36,416 nucleotides of DNA from an uncultured Granulosicoccaceae bacterium (lineage in GTDB: Bacteria; Pseudomonadota; Gammaproteobacteria; Granulosicoccales; Granulosicoccaceae): the NCBI GenBank assembly GCA_938041955.1, contig CALISD010000099.1, positions 1 through 36,416 of the forward strand, given 5' to 3'. Each line of letters begins with the position of its first letter. Position 1 is the first letter of the stretch. Under the pieces are notes generated by a model. The model did not search any database, had not been told where the DNA came from, and worked only from the letters and a program-made list of their open reading frames with translations. This document shows, one piece after another, positions 1-9,376 of this stretch. Made by a program: the position numbers and the translations under genes.

Positions 1-13
1 TCTGGAGAAAAAT

Positions 14-1405
14 ATGAGAAAAGCCTGTTTCTTGTTTTGCGCCATCGCGGCCAGCGAAGCATCTCTTGCCGGCGGTTTCGCGTTGATTGAGCAGGGAGCT
101 TCGGGGCTTGGCAACGCCTATGCCGGAGCAGCAGCTGTCAGTCGTGATGCATCGACTGTGTGGTTTAACCCGGCAGGCATGACTGAGCTGAAAGAAAAAG
201 AATTTCTGGGGGCTGGTCATGTTATTGGCGTGAACAGCGATTTTTCCGATAGTGGTACCCGGTTGGGGGCAAATCTTGGTCTCACTGCTGTACCTGGTGC
301 AGCTGATATCGATGCTGGTGGTGTAGCGGTGGTACCCAATCTCTATTACGTTCATCCGCTCAAAGGTGGTGTGACATTGGGAGTGGGGCTCAGCGTGCCT
401 TTCGGTAATTCTACGGACTATGACAAGACTTGGGTAGGACGCTATCAGGCGGCGGAATCGAGTGTCACAGCACTGGATATCAATCCATCGATCTCATATC
501 GCGTCAACGACAATGTGAATGTCGGTGCTGGAATTAGCATCCAGTCAATGACGGCAAGTCTAGGCAGTGCGGTTGATGCCGGCGCAGTTTGCGGCCTTTA
601 CGTGCAGCAAGGGGCTTTGCAAGGTGCGGACTGTGCAAACGCAGGAATCGTTGCGGCCGCAAACCCTGCAACTGATGGGCTGGCGGTCGTTGAAGGTGAT
701 GGTGCTGCGGTGTCGTTTAACCTGGGGCTGTTGATCAAGCCGAAAGCCGGAACCAAGATTGGTCTTGCATACAGGCACAATGTCGATCACAAGCTGAAAG
801 GAACATTTGACTATCGCAACTATGAGGCGTTTCAAACTTTGTTAGACAGCAAGGGTATTCCATTGCCTGCGGCACTTACTGACGCGCCTGTGACAGCGGA
901 GGCCTCTTTGCCGCCTTCGTTTATGTTTTCAGCTTCACATATGGTTGCTGATGGTGTTGAGCTGCTTGCTGACGCCACTTTTACCGGGTGGAGCAGTTTT
1001 CAGGAGTTGCGGGTAGTGCGCGATAATGTTGTGCCTGCAGATCCTGACACTGACACAGTCACCACGTTTGCGTTTGAAGACTCGTGGCGTGTATCGGCAG
1101 GTGTGAATTATGAGTACAGTGACAACTTGATGCTCCGAGCTGGAGTCGCCTACGATGAGGATCCTGTGCCTTCAGTTACTCAGCGGACAGCAAGGATTCC
1201 CGGTAACGAGCGCACCTGGGTATCTGTCGGGCTTGGCTATCGCTTTAACAGTAAAGTGGCTATGGATCTGGGGTTTGCTCATCTGATGATTGATGACACC
1301 CCAATTGACAGACTGAGTGAGGGATCAGATGGTAGCCAGATTCGCGGTGTTTTCGAATCAAACGCCAACATATTAAGCGCACAAGTTACTGTGCAATTTG
1401 ACTAG
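14..1405 (+). CDS. fadL: FadL/OmpP1/TodX-family outer-membrane channel
   Basis: Outer-membrane beta-barrel of the FadL family, which carries long-chain fatty acids or other hydrophobic molecules across the outer membrane. The 463-residue protein begins with a short signal peptide (about residues 1-19, ending SLA-GG). The family N-terminal signature follows: GFALIEQGASGLGNAYAG, then WFNPAGM with the NPA motif at residues 52-54. The rest alternates short hydrophobic strands and loops and ends in VTVQFD, typical of a barrel C-terminus. The start ATG has a GGAG site about 7 bases upstream. The gene lies 15 bases before a VolA-like lipase and is probably cotranscribed with it. Any promoter lies outside the window. 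The family is secure; the substrate is inferred from the neighbour. Confidence 0.93.
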   Translation: MRKACFLFCAIAASEASLAGGFALIEQGASGLGNAYAGAAAVSRDASTVWFNPAGMTELKEKEFLGAGHVIGVNSDFSDSGTRLGANLGLTAVPGAADIDAGGVAVVPNLYYVHPLKGGVTLGVGLSVPFGNSTDYDKTWVGRYQAAESSVTALDINPSISYRVNDNVNVGAGISIQSMTASLGSAVDAGAVCGLYVQQGALQGADCANAGIVAAANPATDGLAVVEGDGAAVSFNLGLLIKPKAGTKIGLAYRHNVDHKLKGTFDYRNYEAFQTLLDSKGIPLPAALTDAPVTAEASLPPSFMFSASHMVADGVELLADATFTGWSSFQELRVVRDNVVPADPDTDTVTTFAFEDSWRVSAGVNYEYSDNLMLRAGVAYDEDPVPSVTQRTARIPGNERTWVSVGLGYRFNSKVAMDLGFAHLMIDDTPIDRLSEGSDGSQIRGVFESNANILSAQVTVQFD

Positions 1406-1420
1406 TACTGGAGTTATAAA

Positions 1421-3487
1421 ATGAAATTACACTATGCTCTGCCATTAGTGGTATCAGTGCTTGCATTGGCCGCGTGTTCCGATCCAACCGATTATAATTT
1501 CCAGAACAGCATAGACAATGCTCAAGCCGGTTTTGATCAGGTGCAGGCGGAAAATCCAGATCCCAATGCGACTTCACCGGAAGCAGTCTTTGATCCTGCA
1601 AACGGCGCTTTGCCGTTTCCGAATGCTTTGTTGTTCGGTGGTTCAGAAGACGGCACACTCAATATTCCATTGGATGATGGTGTTCCAGCCACCGATCCGC
1701 GTATCGCGCTGAATACGCTTGATGGTTTTTCAACAACAGAAGCGATAACTGCTGCATTTGGCAATGCTATTGATCCTGCCACTGTGGTACTTGGTCAGAC
1801 CGTTTTTGTCTACGAAGTGTCGACAGACAGCAACGGGCTGGTCACCGGTGTTGTCGAAGAGCTGGCGGCGGACAGGGTGTTTGCTACTGTCGTTGGCGGA
1901 AACACTCTTGCGATCGTGCCGTTAGCACCTTTGAAAGAAAGCACTGACTATATGGTCATCGCCACTAATGACATATTGGGGATTGACGGCATAGCGTCTA
2001 GTGCGAGCTCATCTTTTCGATTAGCGGCAGGTGATATTCCTCTTACCGGCGAGTTGGTTTCCGCTCTGGAACCGATTCGCCTTTTGATTAATTCAATGAT
2101 TACTGCAGCCGTCGATCGTGGAGTTGATCGTGCCAAAGTGGTGCAGGCGTGGACAACCAAAACGCAGTCAATTACGCCTGTGATGACGGCGGTAGCTAAC
2201 GCTTCGCAGTCCGGTGGCGCTATTAGCATAGTGCCTTTTGGCGGAGCTACCACCAGTGACCTCAATCCGGCGGCACTTGGACTTGCCGATGTGTATATCG
2301 GTACGCTTGATGTGCCCTACTACCGTACCCGGCCTGAGAATCCGAATGATGTTGTTGGCGCCAACAGTTTCTGGACTGGCCAGGGGGGAAGTTTTCTTAC
2401 CCGATTTAATACCACGCCAACCGCAACCAGTGTGCAAACCATACCGGTCCTGATGACTGTGCCGAATGCTAGTTCAGGACAGTCCATACCAACCGAAGGT
2501 GGCTGGCCTGTTGTCATATTTGTTCATGGTGTCACCAATGATCGAACTAACATGCTGGCGATTGCCGATAGTATGGCGAGGGCAGGTTTTGTAGTCATTG
2601 CTATTGATCAGGCGATGCATGGCATCACTGACCCTGACAGCCCGTTGTCTGCTGCGAACACAGCTTTTCCAAATGATGTCGAACGTACCTTTAACATTGA
2701 TTTGGTCAATGAATCAGGTGATGAATCCGCAGAGCCAGGGCCAGACGGTGTGGTCGACTCAAGTGGTCGACATTATTACTCTCCGGCCCAGCTACTGGCG
2801 TCACGTGACAACTTGCGGCAGAGCGTAGCCGATTTACTGGTACTGAGCGCAAGTATCGACAATATTGAAGGTGTTGAACTGGATGAAACCCGCAAAGCGG
2901 TGGTAGGTCACTCACTAGGCGGTACTACGGCAACTACGTTTGCTGCGTTCGACGATACCATTTCATCGGTAAGTCTTGGTATGCCTGCCGCGGGCCTGGT
3001 GCGTGGGTTACTTGTGTCGGAATCATATGGCCCGCCTCTGCTTGCCGGTTTGGCTGCGAATGGTCTTGAGCAGGGCACTGCTGAATTCAGTCAGTTCCTG
3101 GTCGCTGCACAGACAGTGATAGATTCAGGTGATTCTATTAATTTTGGCGCACTTGCGGCTTCAAAGCACCCGATACATATGATCGAGGTAGTGGGCGACG
3201 GGACAGAGACATTTCGTGCCGATACTGTTGTGCCAAACAATGTGGTGGGTGCACCGCTGGCAGGTACAGAGGCGTTGGCCAGGGTGATGGGTCTGGTTGA
3301 TGTGACAGCAGATACCAATGGATCCGGTATCGTTAAATTTACTGCCGGCAATCACGCGTCGCTGTTGCTGCCAACCGCCAGTCTGGATGCGACTGTAGAG
3401 ATGCAAACTCAGTTGGCAACATTTGCAGCAACCAGTGGCACGCTGATAAAAATAACGAATCCTGCAGTAATTCAGACCAGTGAATAG
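1421..3487 (+). CDS. volA: VolA/Pla-1-like surface lipoprotein lipase
   Basis: Exported lipase or lysophospholipase of 688 residues. The signal peptide ends in a lipobox (LAAC, lipidated Cys19) followed by Ser20, which in enterobacterial Lol rules favours outer-membrane sorting. Residues about 30-300 match the N-terminal domain of bacterial virulence-factor lipases; the rest is an alpha/beta hydrolase. Visible active-site parts are the oxyanion HG (His369), the nucleophile elbow GHSLGG with Ser498, and a likely catalytic His645 in GNHASLLLP. In Vibrio the surface lipoprotein VolA is encoded beside fadL and releases fatty acid from lysophosphatidylcholine for FadL to import. The same gene order here, 15 bases apart, supports that role by inference. 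The symbol is by analogy. Confidence 0.85.
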   Translation: MKLHYALPLVVSVLALAACSDPTDYNFQNSIDNAQAGFDQVQAENPDPNATSPEAVFDPANGALPFPNALLFGGSEDGTLNIPLDDGVPATDPRIALNTLDGFSTTEAITAAFGNAIDPATVVLGQTVFVYEVSTDSNGLVTGVVEELAADRVFATVVGGNTLAIVPLAPLKESTDYMVIATNDILGIDGIASSASSSFRLAAGDIPLTGELVSALEPIRLLINSMITAAVDRGVDRAKVVQAWTTKTQSITPVMTAVANASQSGGAISIVPFGGATTSDLNPAALGLADVYIGTLDVPYYRTRPENPNDVVGANSFWTGQGGSFLTRFNTTPTATSVQTIPVLMTVPNASSGQSIPTEGGWPVVIFVHGVTNDRTNMLAIADSMARAGFVVIAIDQAMHGITDPDSPLSAANTAFPNDVERTFNIDLVNESGDESAEPGPDGVVDSSGRHYYSPAQLLASRDNLRQSVADLLVLSASIDNIEGVELDETRKAVVGHSLGGTTATTFAAFDDTISSVSLGMPAAGLVRGLLVSESYGPPLLAGLAANGLEQGTAEFSQFLVAAQTVIDSGDSINFGALAASKHPIHMIEVVGDGTETFRADTVVPNNVVGAPLAGTEALARVMGLVDVTADTNGSGIVKFTAGNHASLLLPTASLDATVEMQTQLATFAATSGTLIKITNPAVIQTSE

Positions 3488-3521
3488 TTGATAGACGCTA
3501 TCAAACTAGAAGGGTTGCTAC

Positions 3522-3803
3522 ATGGCACGTAAACAAAAGGAGGTCACCAGCTGGAAATTTAAGCTGGTGACATTGCTGCTTTCTGCCGCCGCTATCGCAG
3601 GGTTGTTTGGCTTTAGCTTCTCGGTAGCCGGTAATGAGGTGCGTGCAATATTTAGCGCAGCGGTGCCGGCCGTGGCGGGGTTGTTAGCAGCTTTCGCGCT
3701 CGGCAAGATTAATCGTTTGAGCGATAACCGTTGGCAAATATATATTGTTGTGTTTCTAGGTGTGGCAGCCTTTATGCTGTTGCGAATTTATCGCATCTTT
3801 TAG
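3522..3803 (+). CDS. Small three-helix membrane protein of unknown function
   Basis: 93-residue protein that I do not recognise. It has a short basic N-terminus (MARKQKEVTSWK) and then three hydrophobic stretches at about residues 12-32, 38-58 and 67-85, with a charged loop (GKINRLSDNRW) between the second and third. It looks like an inner-membrane protein. The ATG has an AGAAGGG ribosome-binding site at a reasonable distance. It starts 34 bases after the lipase gene on the same strand and is followed by a terminator, so it is probably the last gene of the fadL-lipase unit. No motif points to an activity. Confidence 0.7.
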   Translation: MARKQKEVTSWKFKLVTLLLSAAAIAGLFGFSFSVAGNEVRAIFSAAVPAVAGLLAAFALGKINRLSDNRWQIYIVVFLGVAAFMLLRIYRIF

Positions 3804-3828
3804 GTGTAAAAAATTAAAGACACTGCAT

Positions 3829-3857
3829 AAAAAAGCGGCCATTGGGGCCGCGTTTTT
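3829..3857. terminator. Bidirectional rho-independent terminator
   Basis: A hairpin with arms GCGGCC (3835-3840) and GGCCGC (3846-3851) is flanked by six A's on the left and a run of T's on the right. It can therefore stop transcription from both sides. It sits between two convergent genes, the small membrane protein (+) and the coiled-coil lipoprotein (-). Confidence 0.85.
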
Positions 3858-3873
3858 GTTCATACATATAAGC

Positions 3874-4509
3874 TTAGTTTTCTAGCTTTTCCTGTATCTT
3901 CTTAGTGCCTTCAAGCAATGCCTCTTTTGCCTTAACCTTGGCGTCTTCAGCCATCACCTTCGCTCGATCAACCACTTCAGAGTCTTTGATCTGAGTGGCG
4001 ACTTCATTGGCTTTGACTTTGGCTTCATCTGCCAGCTCTGCGGCTTTATCTTTTGCTTCAGAGGCAAGCTCGGTCGCTTTATCTTTCGCTTCTGCTGCCA
4101 TGACCTTGGCCTCTTCAGCAGCTTCAGCAGCTTGTTTTTTGGTTTCGTCTGCGGTCTCTTTCAAAACAACCTTGCTTGACGCCAGAGAAGCCTTCATTAG
4201 ATCTTTACTGCCGATCTCCATGCCGCCCAGGGTCATTTCTTTAGGCGATGTTTGGTATGTCCCATTGTTGTTGTGGTCCATAGCAAATGTACATACTGCT
4301 TCACTCGATTCACCATCGCTCGTGTACGGTAGCGTGAGCTGCATGGTTTTGCGGCCTTTTACTTCGGTGATTTCGCCGTATTCAGCATCACCAATTAAGA
4401 GGTTGCCGGTGATTTTTTTGCACATATCCAGTTGTGGATTGCCAGACGGGCTGCAGGCAGTAACTGAAATGGCGATGCCTATCGCGAGCGTGATTCGCGG
4501 ATAAATCAT
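3874..4509 (-). CDS. Lipoprotein with 11-residue coiled-coil repeats
   Basis: 211-residue predicted lipoprotein with a signal peptide ending in a lipobox-like VTAC (Cys19). Residues about 20-112 are a small globular part with two further cysteines. From about residue 115 to the end the protein is almost entirely charged helix rich in Ala, Lys and Glu. The core is a run of 11-residue units (EAKDKATELAS, EAKDKAAELAD, EAKVKANEVAT), a period seen in LEA-like and apolipoprotein-like amphipathic helices. There is no enzyme motif. A structural or envelope-protective role is a guess. The gene is alone on its strand and ends at the shared terminator. Confidence 0.75.
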   Translation of the reverse strand: MIYPRITLAIGIAISVTACSPSGNPQLDMCKKITGNLLIGDAEYGEITEVKGRKTMQLTLPYTSDGESSEAVCTFAMDHNNNGTYQTSPKEMTLGGMEIGSKDLMKASLASSKVVLKETADETKKQAAEAAEEAKVMAAEAKDKATELASEAKDKAAELADEAKVKANEVATQIKDSEVVDRAKVMAEDAKVKAKEALLEGTKKIQEKLEN

Positions 4510-4907
4510 GGTTGTACTCCAGGAGTGTTAACAGATCAAAAGCGGAGCGGTAATTTATCATGCGTGCAACCCTCCGGCAGCAGCAGCTTGAGTTTCTATC
4601 CGGAATATAATTACATAGTTACGTTGCGAAACCTGCAAATTCACCTTGTTTTTCATTTCCGCTCACGAATGAGTGCAGTGGTTGTTATTCCTATGTTTTT
4701 TATGCCGTGCTCGCTGAGTACCTTTAGCGTAATGTCAGCAGTAAAAATATTTTCTGATTCTAGTAAGTGCCGCTCATTTTCGTTGTTTACCGAAGGTTTT
4801 CAGGCAGGAAACGTTTGATCCGCGACACTGTTGCTGTTTTGTTTGGAGACTGCGGCCGATATCTAAAAAGAGAAATTATTGGACGAAAGACCAATGCAGG
4901 AAATTGA
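4510..4907. other. 398-base intergenic region, no gene seen
   Basis: This divergent gap must hold the promoters of the coiled-coil lipoprotein (-) and of the c-di-GMP gene (+). A TATAAT lies at 4606-4611 on the + strand but has no convincing -35 at the right distance. A 97-codon open frame here has no protein-like composition and no ribosome-binding site. I see no RNA or repeat. Confidence 0.5.
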
Positions 4908-7900
4908 GTGACAAACGTTCGGTCCACAATAGCGGTACTGGTTGATGAATATGTAGATTATCAGAAGGTACTGATAGACAGTATTGTTGCTGAGAACCAA
5001 AGTCGTGGCTACGGTACTCTGTGTATAACCGGTCGTGAACTTGATCGGCGAAAAGCGAACGTGCAGCACTCATTGGGTGGCAGGCTTTATCCTGTATTGC
5101 AGTCCAATATACTCTCTGGCTTAATCAGTCTCACTGGAACTATTGGAAACAATGTAGAAGCCGCACAGCTGGCGGAATTTGTTTACCGATTCAGAGTCCC
5201 GAAAGTGAGTGTCGGTATAGAAATACCTGGAATGCCCAACGTGCTGGTCAATGATCAGGCGGGTATGGGTGACCTGGTGTGCCACCTGATCGAAGACACA
5301 AAAGCAAGAAATATTGCTTTTGTTCAAGGGTTTCATAATGACCCCTACAGTGATCATCGCGAACAAATTTACCGAGCTGTGTTGGGCAAGGCCGGGATCG
5401 AGGTCGATGAGTCTCTCATCGTTCGTGGTAACTACGATCCGTTTGAAACTTATCAGGTGGTACAAGACCTATTGCGCAGGCAGGGTGACAACATTGATGC
5501 AATCGTGGCAGCCAATGACGCGATGGCATTGAGTACCGCCAGGGCGATCACTTCACTGGGTTACGATATCCCTGGTGACATTGCAGTGACAGGCTTTGAT
5601 GATACAGGTGAAGCGAGTAGGCATTCACCTGCGCTCACCACTGTAAGGCAGCCGCTTGTGGCGATCGCCAGGCAGAGTGTGCAGCTATTGCAAGAACAGA
5701 TAGATTATCAATCCGACAATCAACCCGGGTCAATTACCGCGGTGGTTGAGTCGGAACTTGTGGTTCGAGGTTCGACCTTGTTGGCTGCTAAGAGCCAGCT
5801 CGGTCTTGCTGCAATAAATAGTTCTGCTGAACGGTTGTATGAGCAAATTTTAGTGTCTATGTCGGGGCTGTCGACGCCAGAGAATATAGATTTAAGTCGC
5901 TTGACAGATTGCCTTTGGGCGACCCTTGCGGATGGCGGTAACCATCTGGCTCTGGCGCTGGATAAATCTTTGATTCACGATATTGGTGTCGAGCAGCAAA
6001 ATTGGTGGAGTAATCTGTGTCATCAAATGGAATCTTGTAGTGAGCGGATTCTGGCTTCATCTCCTGAAAAGCCGTTTTTACCTGTTGTTATTGCTGCATT
6101 ATCAGCCGTAAAAGAGCGCATCTGGGCGCTCTCTATGGAGCAGGAATTTGATATCGCTCGTGTTAGAAATGCACATGCCATCATGCATCTTCGAATGAGT
6201 TCTTGTACTAAGCGAGCAGATATTCTAGCCACGCTCACAGAATGGTTAGAGTGCATCAAGCCCAGGCGATGGTATCTGGTGTGGTACGACAAGCCACGTC
6301 GGACACCAGATCGGCAGGCTAAGCTCGTTCAGGTGTCGAGTCTTGGTTCACCGATTAAATTTGATAAACGGAAATTTGAGTCCGCCGAAATTTTACCTCC
6401 TTCTTTGGCTGACGAATTTAATAACGGACTACTGGTGTTAAGCCCTATATATGCAGGTGGAGTTCATTTTGGGTATTTATTGATTGACCCGGTGGGTATT
6501 AAATCTATTGATGTAGCATCGGTATCAATTAGTATTGGTAACGCTATGCGTAATCGGTATCTGATGAGAAAGTTAAAGCAAAAATCCAGTGATCTCGGGC
6601 AGGCTAATATCGAATTGAATCAACTCGCAAAGTTTGATGCTCTGACAGGTTTGCCTAACAGATGGCATTTTCATCAAATGCTTCAAGAAGCTTATGCCAA
6701 GTCCAGTGATGAAGAAACAACACTTGGCGTTTTGTTTGTTGATCTGGATGGTTTTAAAATTGTCAATGATACAATGGGCCATGATGCAGGCGACAATCTT
6801 CTAAAAATTATATCCGGCCGTTTGCAGCAGGCATTGGTTGGTTTCGAAGGAGACGGCTATGTAGCTCGCCTGGGTGGTGATGAGTTTACTGCAATCGTAC
6901 AGGTACACCGATTGTATGGTGGACGACAGCTCGCTGAGTTGTCTGCTGTTATGTTGAAGCTGGTGACTCAGCCTTGTGATATCGAAGGCCAGTCTGTGGT
7001 GGTCTCTGCGAGCATAGGTTACTCGATGAACACATCAACTGTGCACAATGCTGAGTCGTTGCTTAACCAGGCAGATGTTGCGATGTATCGGGCGAAAGCG
7101 AACGGTAGAAATGTCGCTATTCCGTACACATCTGATTTAGAGAGTGCGGATCGCCGGCGAATGCACCTGGAACAAAATCTACGAAAAGCGCTTGTTAATG
7201 GTGATCTCCAGGTGCATTTTCAGCCGCGTATTGATCTCGAAAGTGGCCGTATATGCGGGGCGGAAGCGCTCATGCGTTGGATTGAGCAAAGCGATGAAGG
7301 TCCTGTGGTGGTTGCGCGCCCGGATGAATTTATCCCGGTCGCAGAAAAAACCGGTTTGATAAAAGAGCTCGATGCGTTGGCTCTCGAGCAATGTTTGATT
7401 CAATTAAAGGAGTGGGAAAAGTCAGGTATTGATATTACTGTTTCTATTAACGTGTCCGTTGCGTGTTTGCAGCAAGAATCTTTTGTTGATGATGTGCTTG
7501 GTCGAATAAAATATCACGTTGTCCAGCCTTCATCGGTAGAGCTCGAAATTACCGAAAGTGCTGCTATGGCGGATGTTGAGGATAGTTTCGCTAAGCTTGA
7601 TAGTTTTAAAAAAGCGGGCGTCAGATTGTCTATAGATGATTTTGGTACCGGCTACTCTTCATTGAGTTATCTTAAGAAGTTTCCGGTCGATCACCTGAAG
7701 ATTGACAGATCATTTATTATGGAAATTACCGAAGAGAATTTTGAAAACCTCACCGAGACTGCAGTGGTACGTTCCATTGTTGCGCTTGGAAAAAGTCTGC
7801 AGATAGGGCTGGTCGCGGAAGGGGTTGAAGACGAGCTGCAACTGAATTTTGTCAAATCTCTGGGTTGTGAGGAAGGGCAGGGGTATTATTTTTATAAGCC

Positions 7901-7970
7901 TATGCCTGCGAGTGAGCTAACGGCAGTTCTTGTGCAGGAGTCAGGACAGTTGAGTCAACGTGCCGCGTAG
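4908..7970 (+). CDS. LacI-type ligand-sensor fused to GGDEF and EAL domains
   Basis: 1020-residue c-di-GMP signalling protein. Residues about 8-290 are the ligand-binding domain of the LacI/GalR family (for example DAIVAANDAMALS and DIAVTGFDDT) but without the helix-turn-helix. There is no signal peptide or membrane segment, so sensing should be cytoplasmic. Residues about 300-560 form a helical linker with a GAF-like stretch. The diguanylate cyclase domain follows with an intact GGDEF at 656-660 but no RxxD inhibitory site at the usual place. The phosphodiesterase domain has an intact EAL at 786-788 and DDFGTGYSS with LKIDRSFI. Both activities look possible. The GTG start at 4908 has AGGA about 7 bases upstream; the nearby ATG at 4892 runs into a stop. 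Confidence 0.9.
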   Translation: MTNVRSTIAVLVDEYVDYQKVLIDSIVAENQSRGYGTLCITGRELDRRKANVQHSLGGRLYPVLQSNILSGLISLTGTIGNNVEAAQLAEFVYRFRVPKVSVGIEIPGMPNVLVNDQAGMGDLVCHLIEDTKARNIAFVQGFHNDPYSDHREQIYRAVLGKAGIEVDESLIVRGNYDPFETYQVVQDLLRRQGDNIDAIVAANDAMALSTARAITSLGYDIPGDIAVTGFDDTGEASRHSPALTTVRQPLVAIARQSVQLLQEQIDYQSDNQPGSITAVVESELVVRGSTLLAAKSQLGLAAINSSAERLYEQILVSMSGLSTPENIDLSRLTDCLWATLADGGNHLALALDKSLIHDIGVEQQNWWSNLCHQMESCSERILASSPEKPFLPVVIAALSAVKERIWALSMEQEFDIARVRNAHAIMHLRMSSCTKRADILATLTEWLECIKPRRWYLVWYDKPRRTPDRQAKLVQVSSLGSPIKFDKRKFESAEILPPSLADEFNNGLLVLSPIYAGGVHFGYLLIDPVGIKSIDVASVSISIGNAMRNRYLMRKLKQKSSDLGQANIELNQLAKFDALTGLPNRWHFHQMLQEAYAKSSDEETTLGVLFVDLDGFKIVNDTMGHDAGDNLLKIISGRLQQALVGFEGDGYVARLGGDEFTAIVQVHRLYGGRQLAELSAVMLKLVTQPCDIEGQSVVVSASIGYSMNTSTVHNAESLLNQADVAMYRAKANGRNVAIPYTSDLESADRRRMHLEQNLRKALVNGDLQVHFQPRIDLESGRICGAEALMRWIEQSDEGPVVVARPDEFIPVAEKTGLIKELDALALEQCLIQLKEWEKSGIDITVSINVSVACLQQESFVDDVLGRIKYHVVQPSSVELEITESAAMADVEDSFAKLDSFKKAGVRLSIDDFGTGYSSLSYLKKFPVDHLKIDRSFIMEITEENFENLTETAVVRSIVALGKSLQIGLVAEGVEDELQLNFVKSLGCEEGQGYYFYKPMPASELTAVLVQESGQLSQRAA

Positions 7971-8127
7971 AGCGTTTGACGTCGCGCTTGTCTTACGGCA
8001 TTGCCTTCAGTGTGGGCCTGTTGATTCTTCCGTTGCACCCAATTCTACTTATTAGTGGTAAGCTAAAGAGCTAACCTATACTGATGCATTGTGTATTTTT
8101 TGCACGGTAACTCTCAAACAAACCAAG

Positions 8128-8143
8128 CTACCTATAGTGGTAG
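8128..8143. promoter_or_regulatory. Inverted repeat ahead of the MFS gene
   Basis: Arms CTACC (8128-8132) and GGTAG (8139-8143) flank a 6-base centre about 28 bases before the MFS start. The outer flanks AAACC and GGTTT extend the symmetry imperfectly. It could be a repressor operator or just a small hairpin in the leader. Confidence 0.3.
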
Positions 8144-8170
8144 GTTTTATCCCACGGAAATTTGCAGGCA

Positions 8171-9376
8171 ATGGATAAACGCTACCTGATTGTTTTAGGT
8201 GCTGTCTTAGTGCAGGGTGTGACCATAGGTTGTGTGTTTGCCTACGGTGTATTTTTCTCGGTACTTGAGTCCGAATTCGGATGGTCGAGAACAATCCTGT
8301 CGGTAGCTACCTCGATTGCTTTCCTAAATATGGGCATATTCGCGATTGCTGCCGGTAGGTTAAGCGATCGTTTTGGTCCCAGAGGGGTGCTGACATTTAC
8401 CGGGCTGTCTACAGGCCTGGCCTATGTGCTCATGTATTTCCTATCGGCACCCTGGCAGCTCATTGTCATTTATGGTTTGTTGGTAGGGCTGGGTTTGGCT
8501 ACCCACGATGTCGTCACGTTGTCGACAGTGGCGCGGTGGTTCCCGCGGCGCCGCGGAACAATGAGTGGCATAGTCAAAGTAGGTACTGCATGTGGACAAA
8601 TGTCTATACCGATCATTGCTGTGGCGCTGATTGCCTCTATAGGGTGGCGTGGTGCGTTTGTGACGCTTGGTATAGGTGCCACTGTTATACTGGTGCTGGC
8701 AGCCTATTTAATGGGTATGCGGCCGTCTCAGCCGCCAGCGAATCAAGCAGAGTCGAGCCCGCAGGATGGGCTGACTTTTAAGCAGGCGAAGCAAAGTCGG
8801 TCGTTCTTTATTTTAGGTGGCATACAGTTTTTCTACTTCGGCAGCCTGATTACCATTCCTACTCACATCGTTCCGCACAGCATTGACAGCGGCTTGAGCA
8901 CTGCGGGAGCGGCTACCGTGTTGTCTACTATTGCGGCGAGTAGTATTGCCGGGAGGTTATTGGTTGGTGCGCTCATTGATCGTATCGGCGGCAAGCGTTG
9001 TTTCAATATTTGTTTGCTGTTGTTATTTGTCAGTCTGGCGTCTCTTTTGGTGATTAAAAACCCAGTGCACTTGTACGCGTTTGGTGTGCTGTACGGCTTT
9101 ACACATGGTGGGCTTTTTACGATGGTGTCCCCGACCGTCGCGGAGTATTTTGGAATGCGATCTCACGGGGTTATTTTTGGAGCAATAGTATTTACCGGTA
9201 CTATTTTTGGCTCAATGATGCCAATTGTGACAGGTATAATTTTTGACAGATGGCAAAGCTACGATGCGGCTTTTGTGCTTCTCGCAAGCATGGTGTTTGT
9301 TAGTCTGATGTTTTCACTGTGTCTGGCCTCAAGTGCTAAGGCGCAATCAGATCTGCGTGTTGCGACTCAAAATTAA
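8171..9376 (+). CDS. MFS transporter, monocarboxylate-carrier-like
   Basis: About 401-residue major facilitator with twelve hydrophobic segments. The loop after the second helix carries the MFS signature as GRLSDRFGPRG, and the second half has a matching LIDRIGGKR, so both six-helix halves are complete. The N-terminal part (AYGVFFSVLESEFGWSRT) resembles bacterial members of the monocarboxylate or oxalate/formate carrier group. The substrate is unknown. I chose the ATG at 8171; a TTG at 8162 in the same frame is also possible, and neither has a clean ribosome-binding site. The gene converges on thiQ and the two stop codons share the palindrome TTAA, a 4-base overlap. Confidence 0.85.
   Translation: MDKRYLIVLGAVLVQGVTIGCVFAYGVFFSVLESEFGWSRTILSVATSIAFLNMGIFAIAAGRLSDRFGPRGVLTFTGLSTGLAYVLMYFLSAPWQLIVIYGLLVGLGLATHDVVTLSTVARWFPRRRGTMSGIVKVGTACGQMSIPIIAVALIASIGWRGAFVTLGIGATVILVLAAYLMGMRPSQPPANQAESSPQDGLTFKQAKQSRSFFILGGIQFFYFGSLITIPTHIVPHSIDSGLSTAGAATVLSTIAASSIAGRLLVGALIDRIGGKRCFNICLLLLFVSLASLLVIKNPVHLYAFGVLYGFTHGGLFTMVSPTVAEYFGMRSHGVIFGAIVFTGTIFGSMMPIVTGIIFDRWQSYDAAFVLLASMVFVSLMFSLCLASSAKAQSDLRVATQN

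Noticed and set aside
3995..4504. 169-codon open frame on the + strand rich in Ala and Ser
   Set aside because: It is the mirror image of the repetitive Ala/Lys/Glu lipoprotein gene on the other strand; such repeats make long false frames.
4525..4818. 97-codon frame upstream of the c-di-GMP gene
   Set aside because: No ribosome-binding site, irregular composition and no recognisable protein features.
8162..8170. TTG start for the MFS gene
   Set aside because: It adds only three residues and has GGA just 3 bases upstream; the ATG at 8171 is preferred, though not proven.
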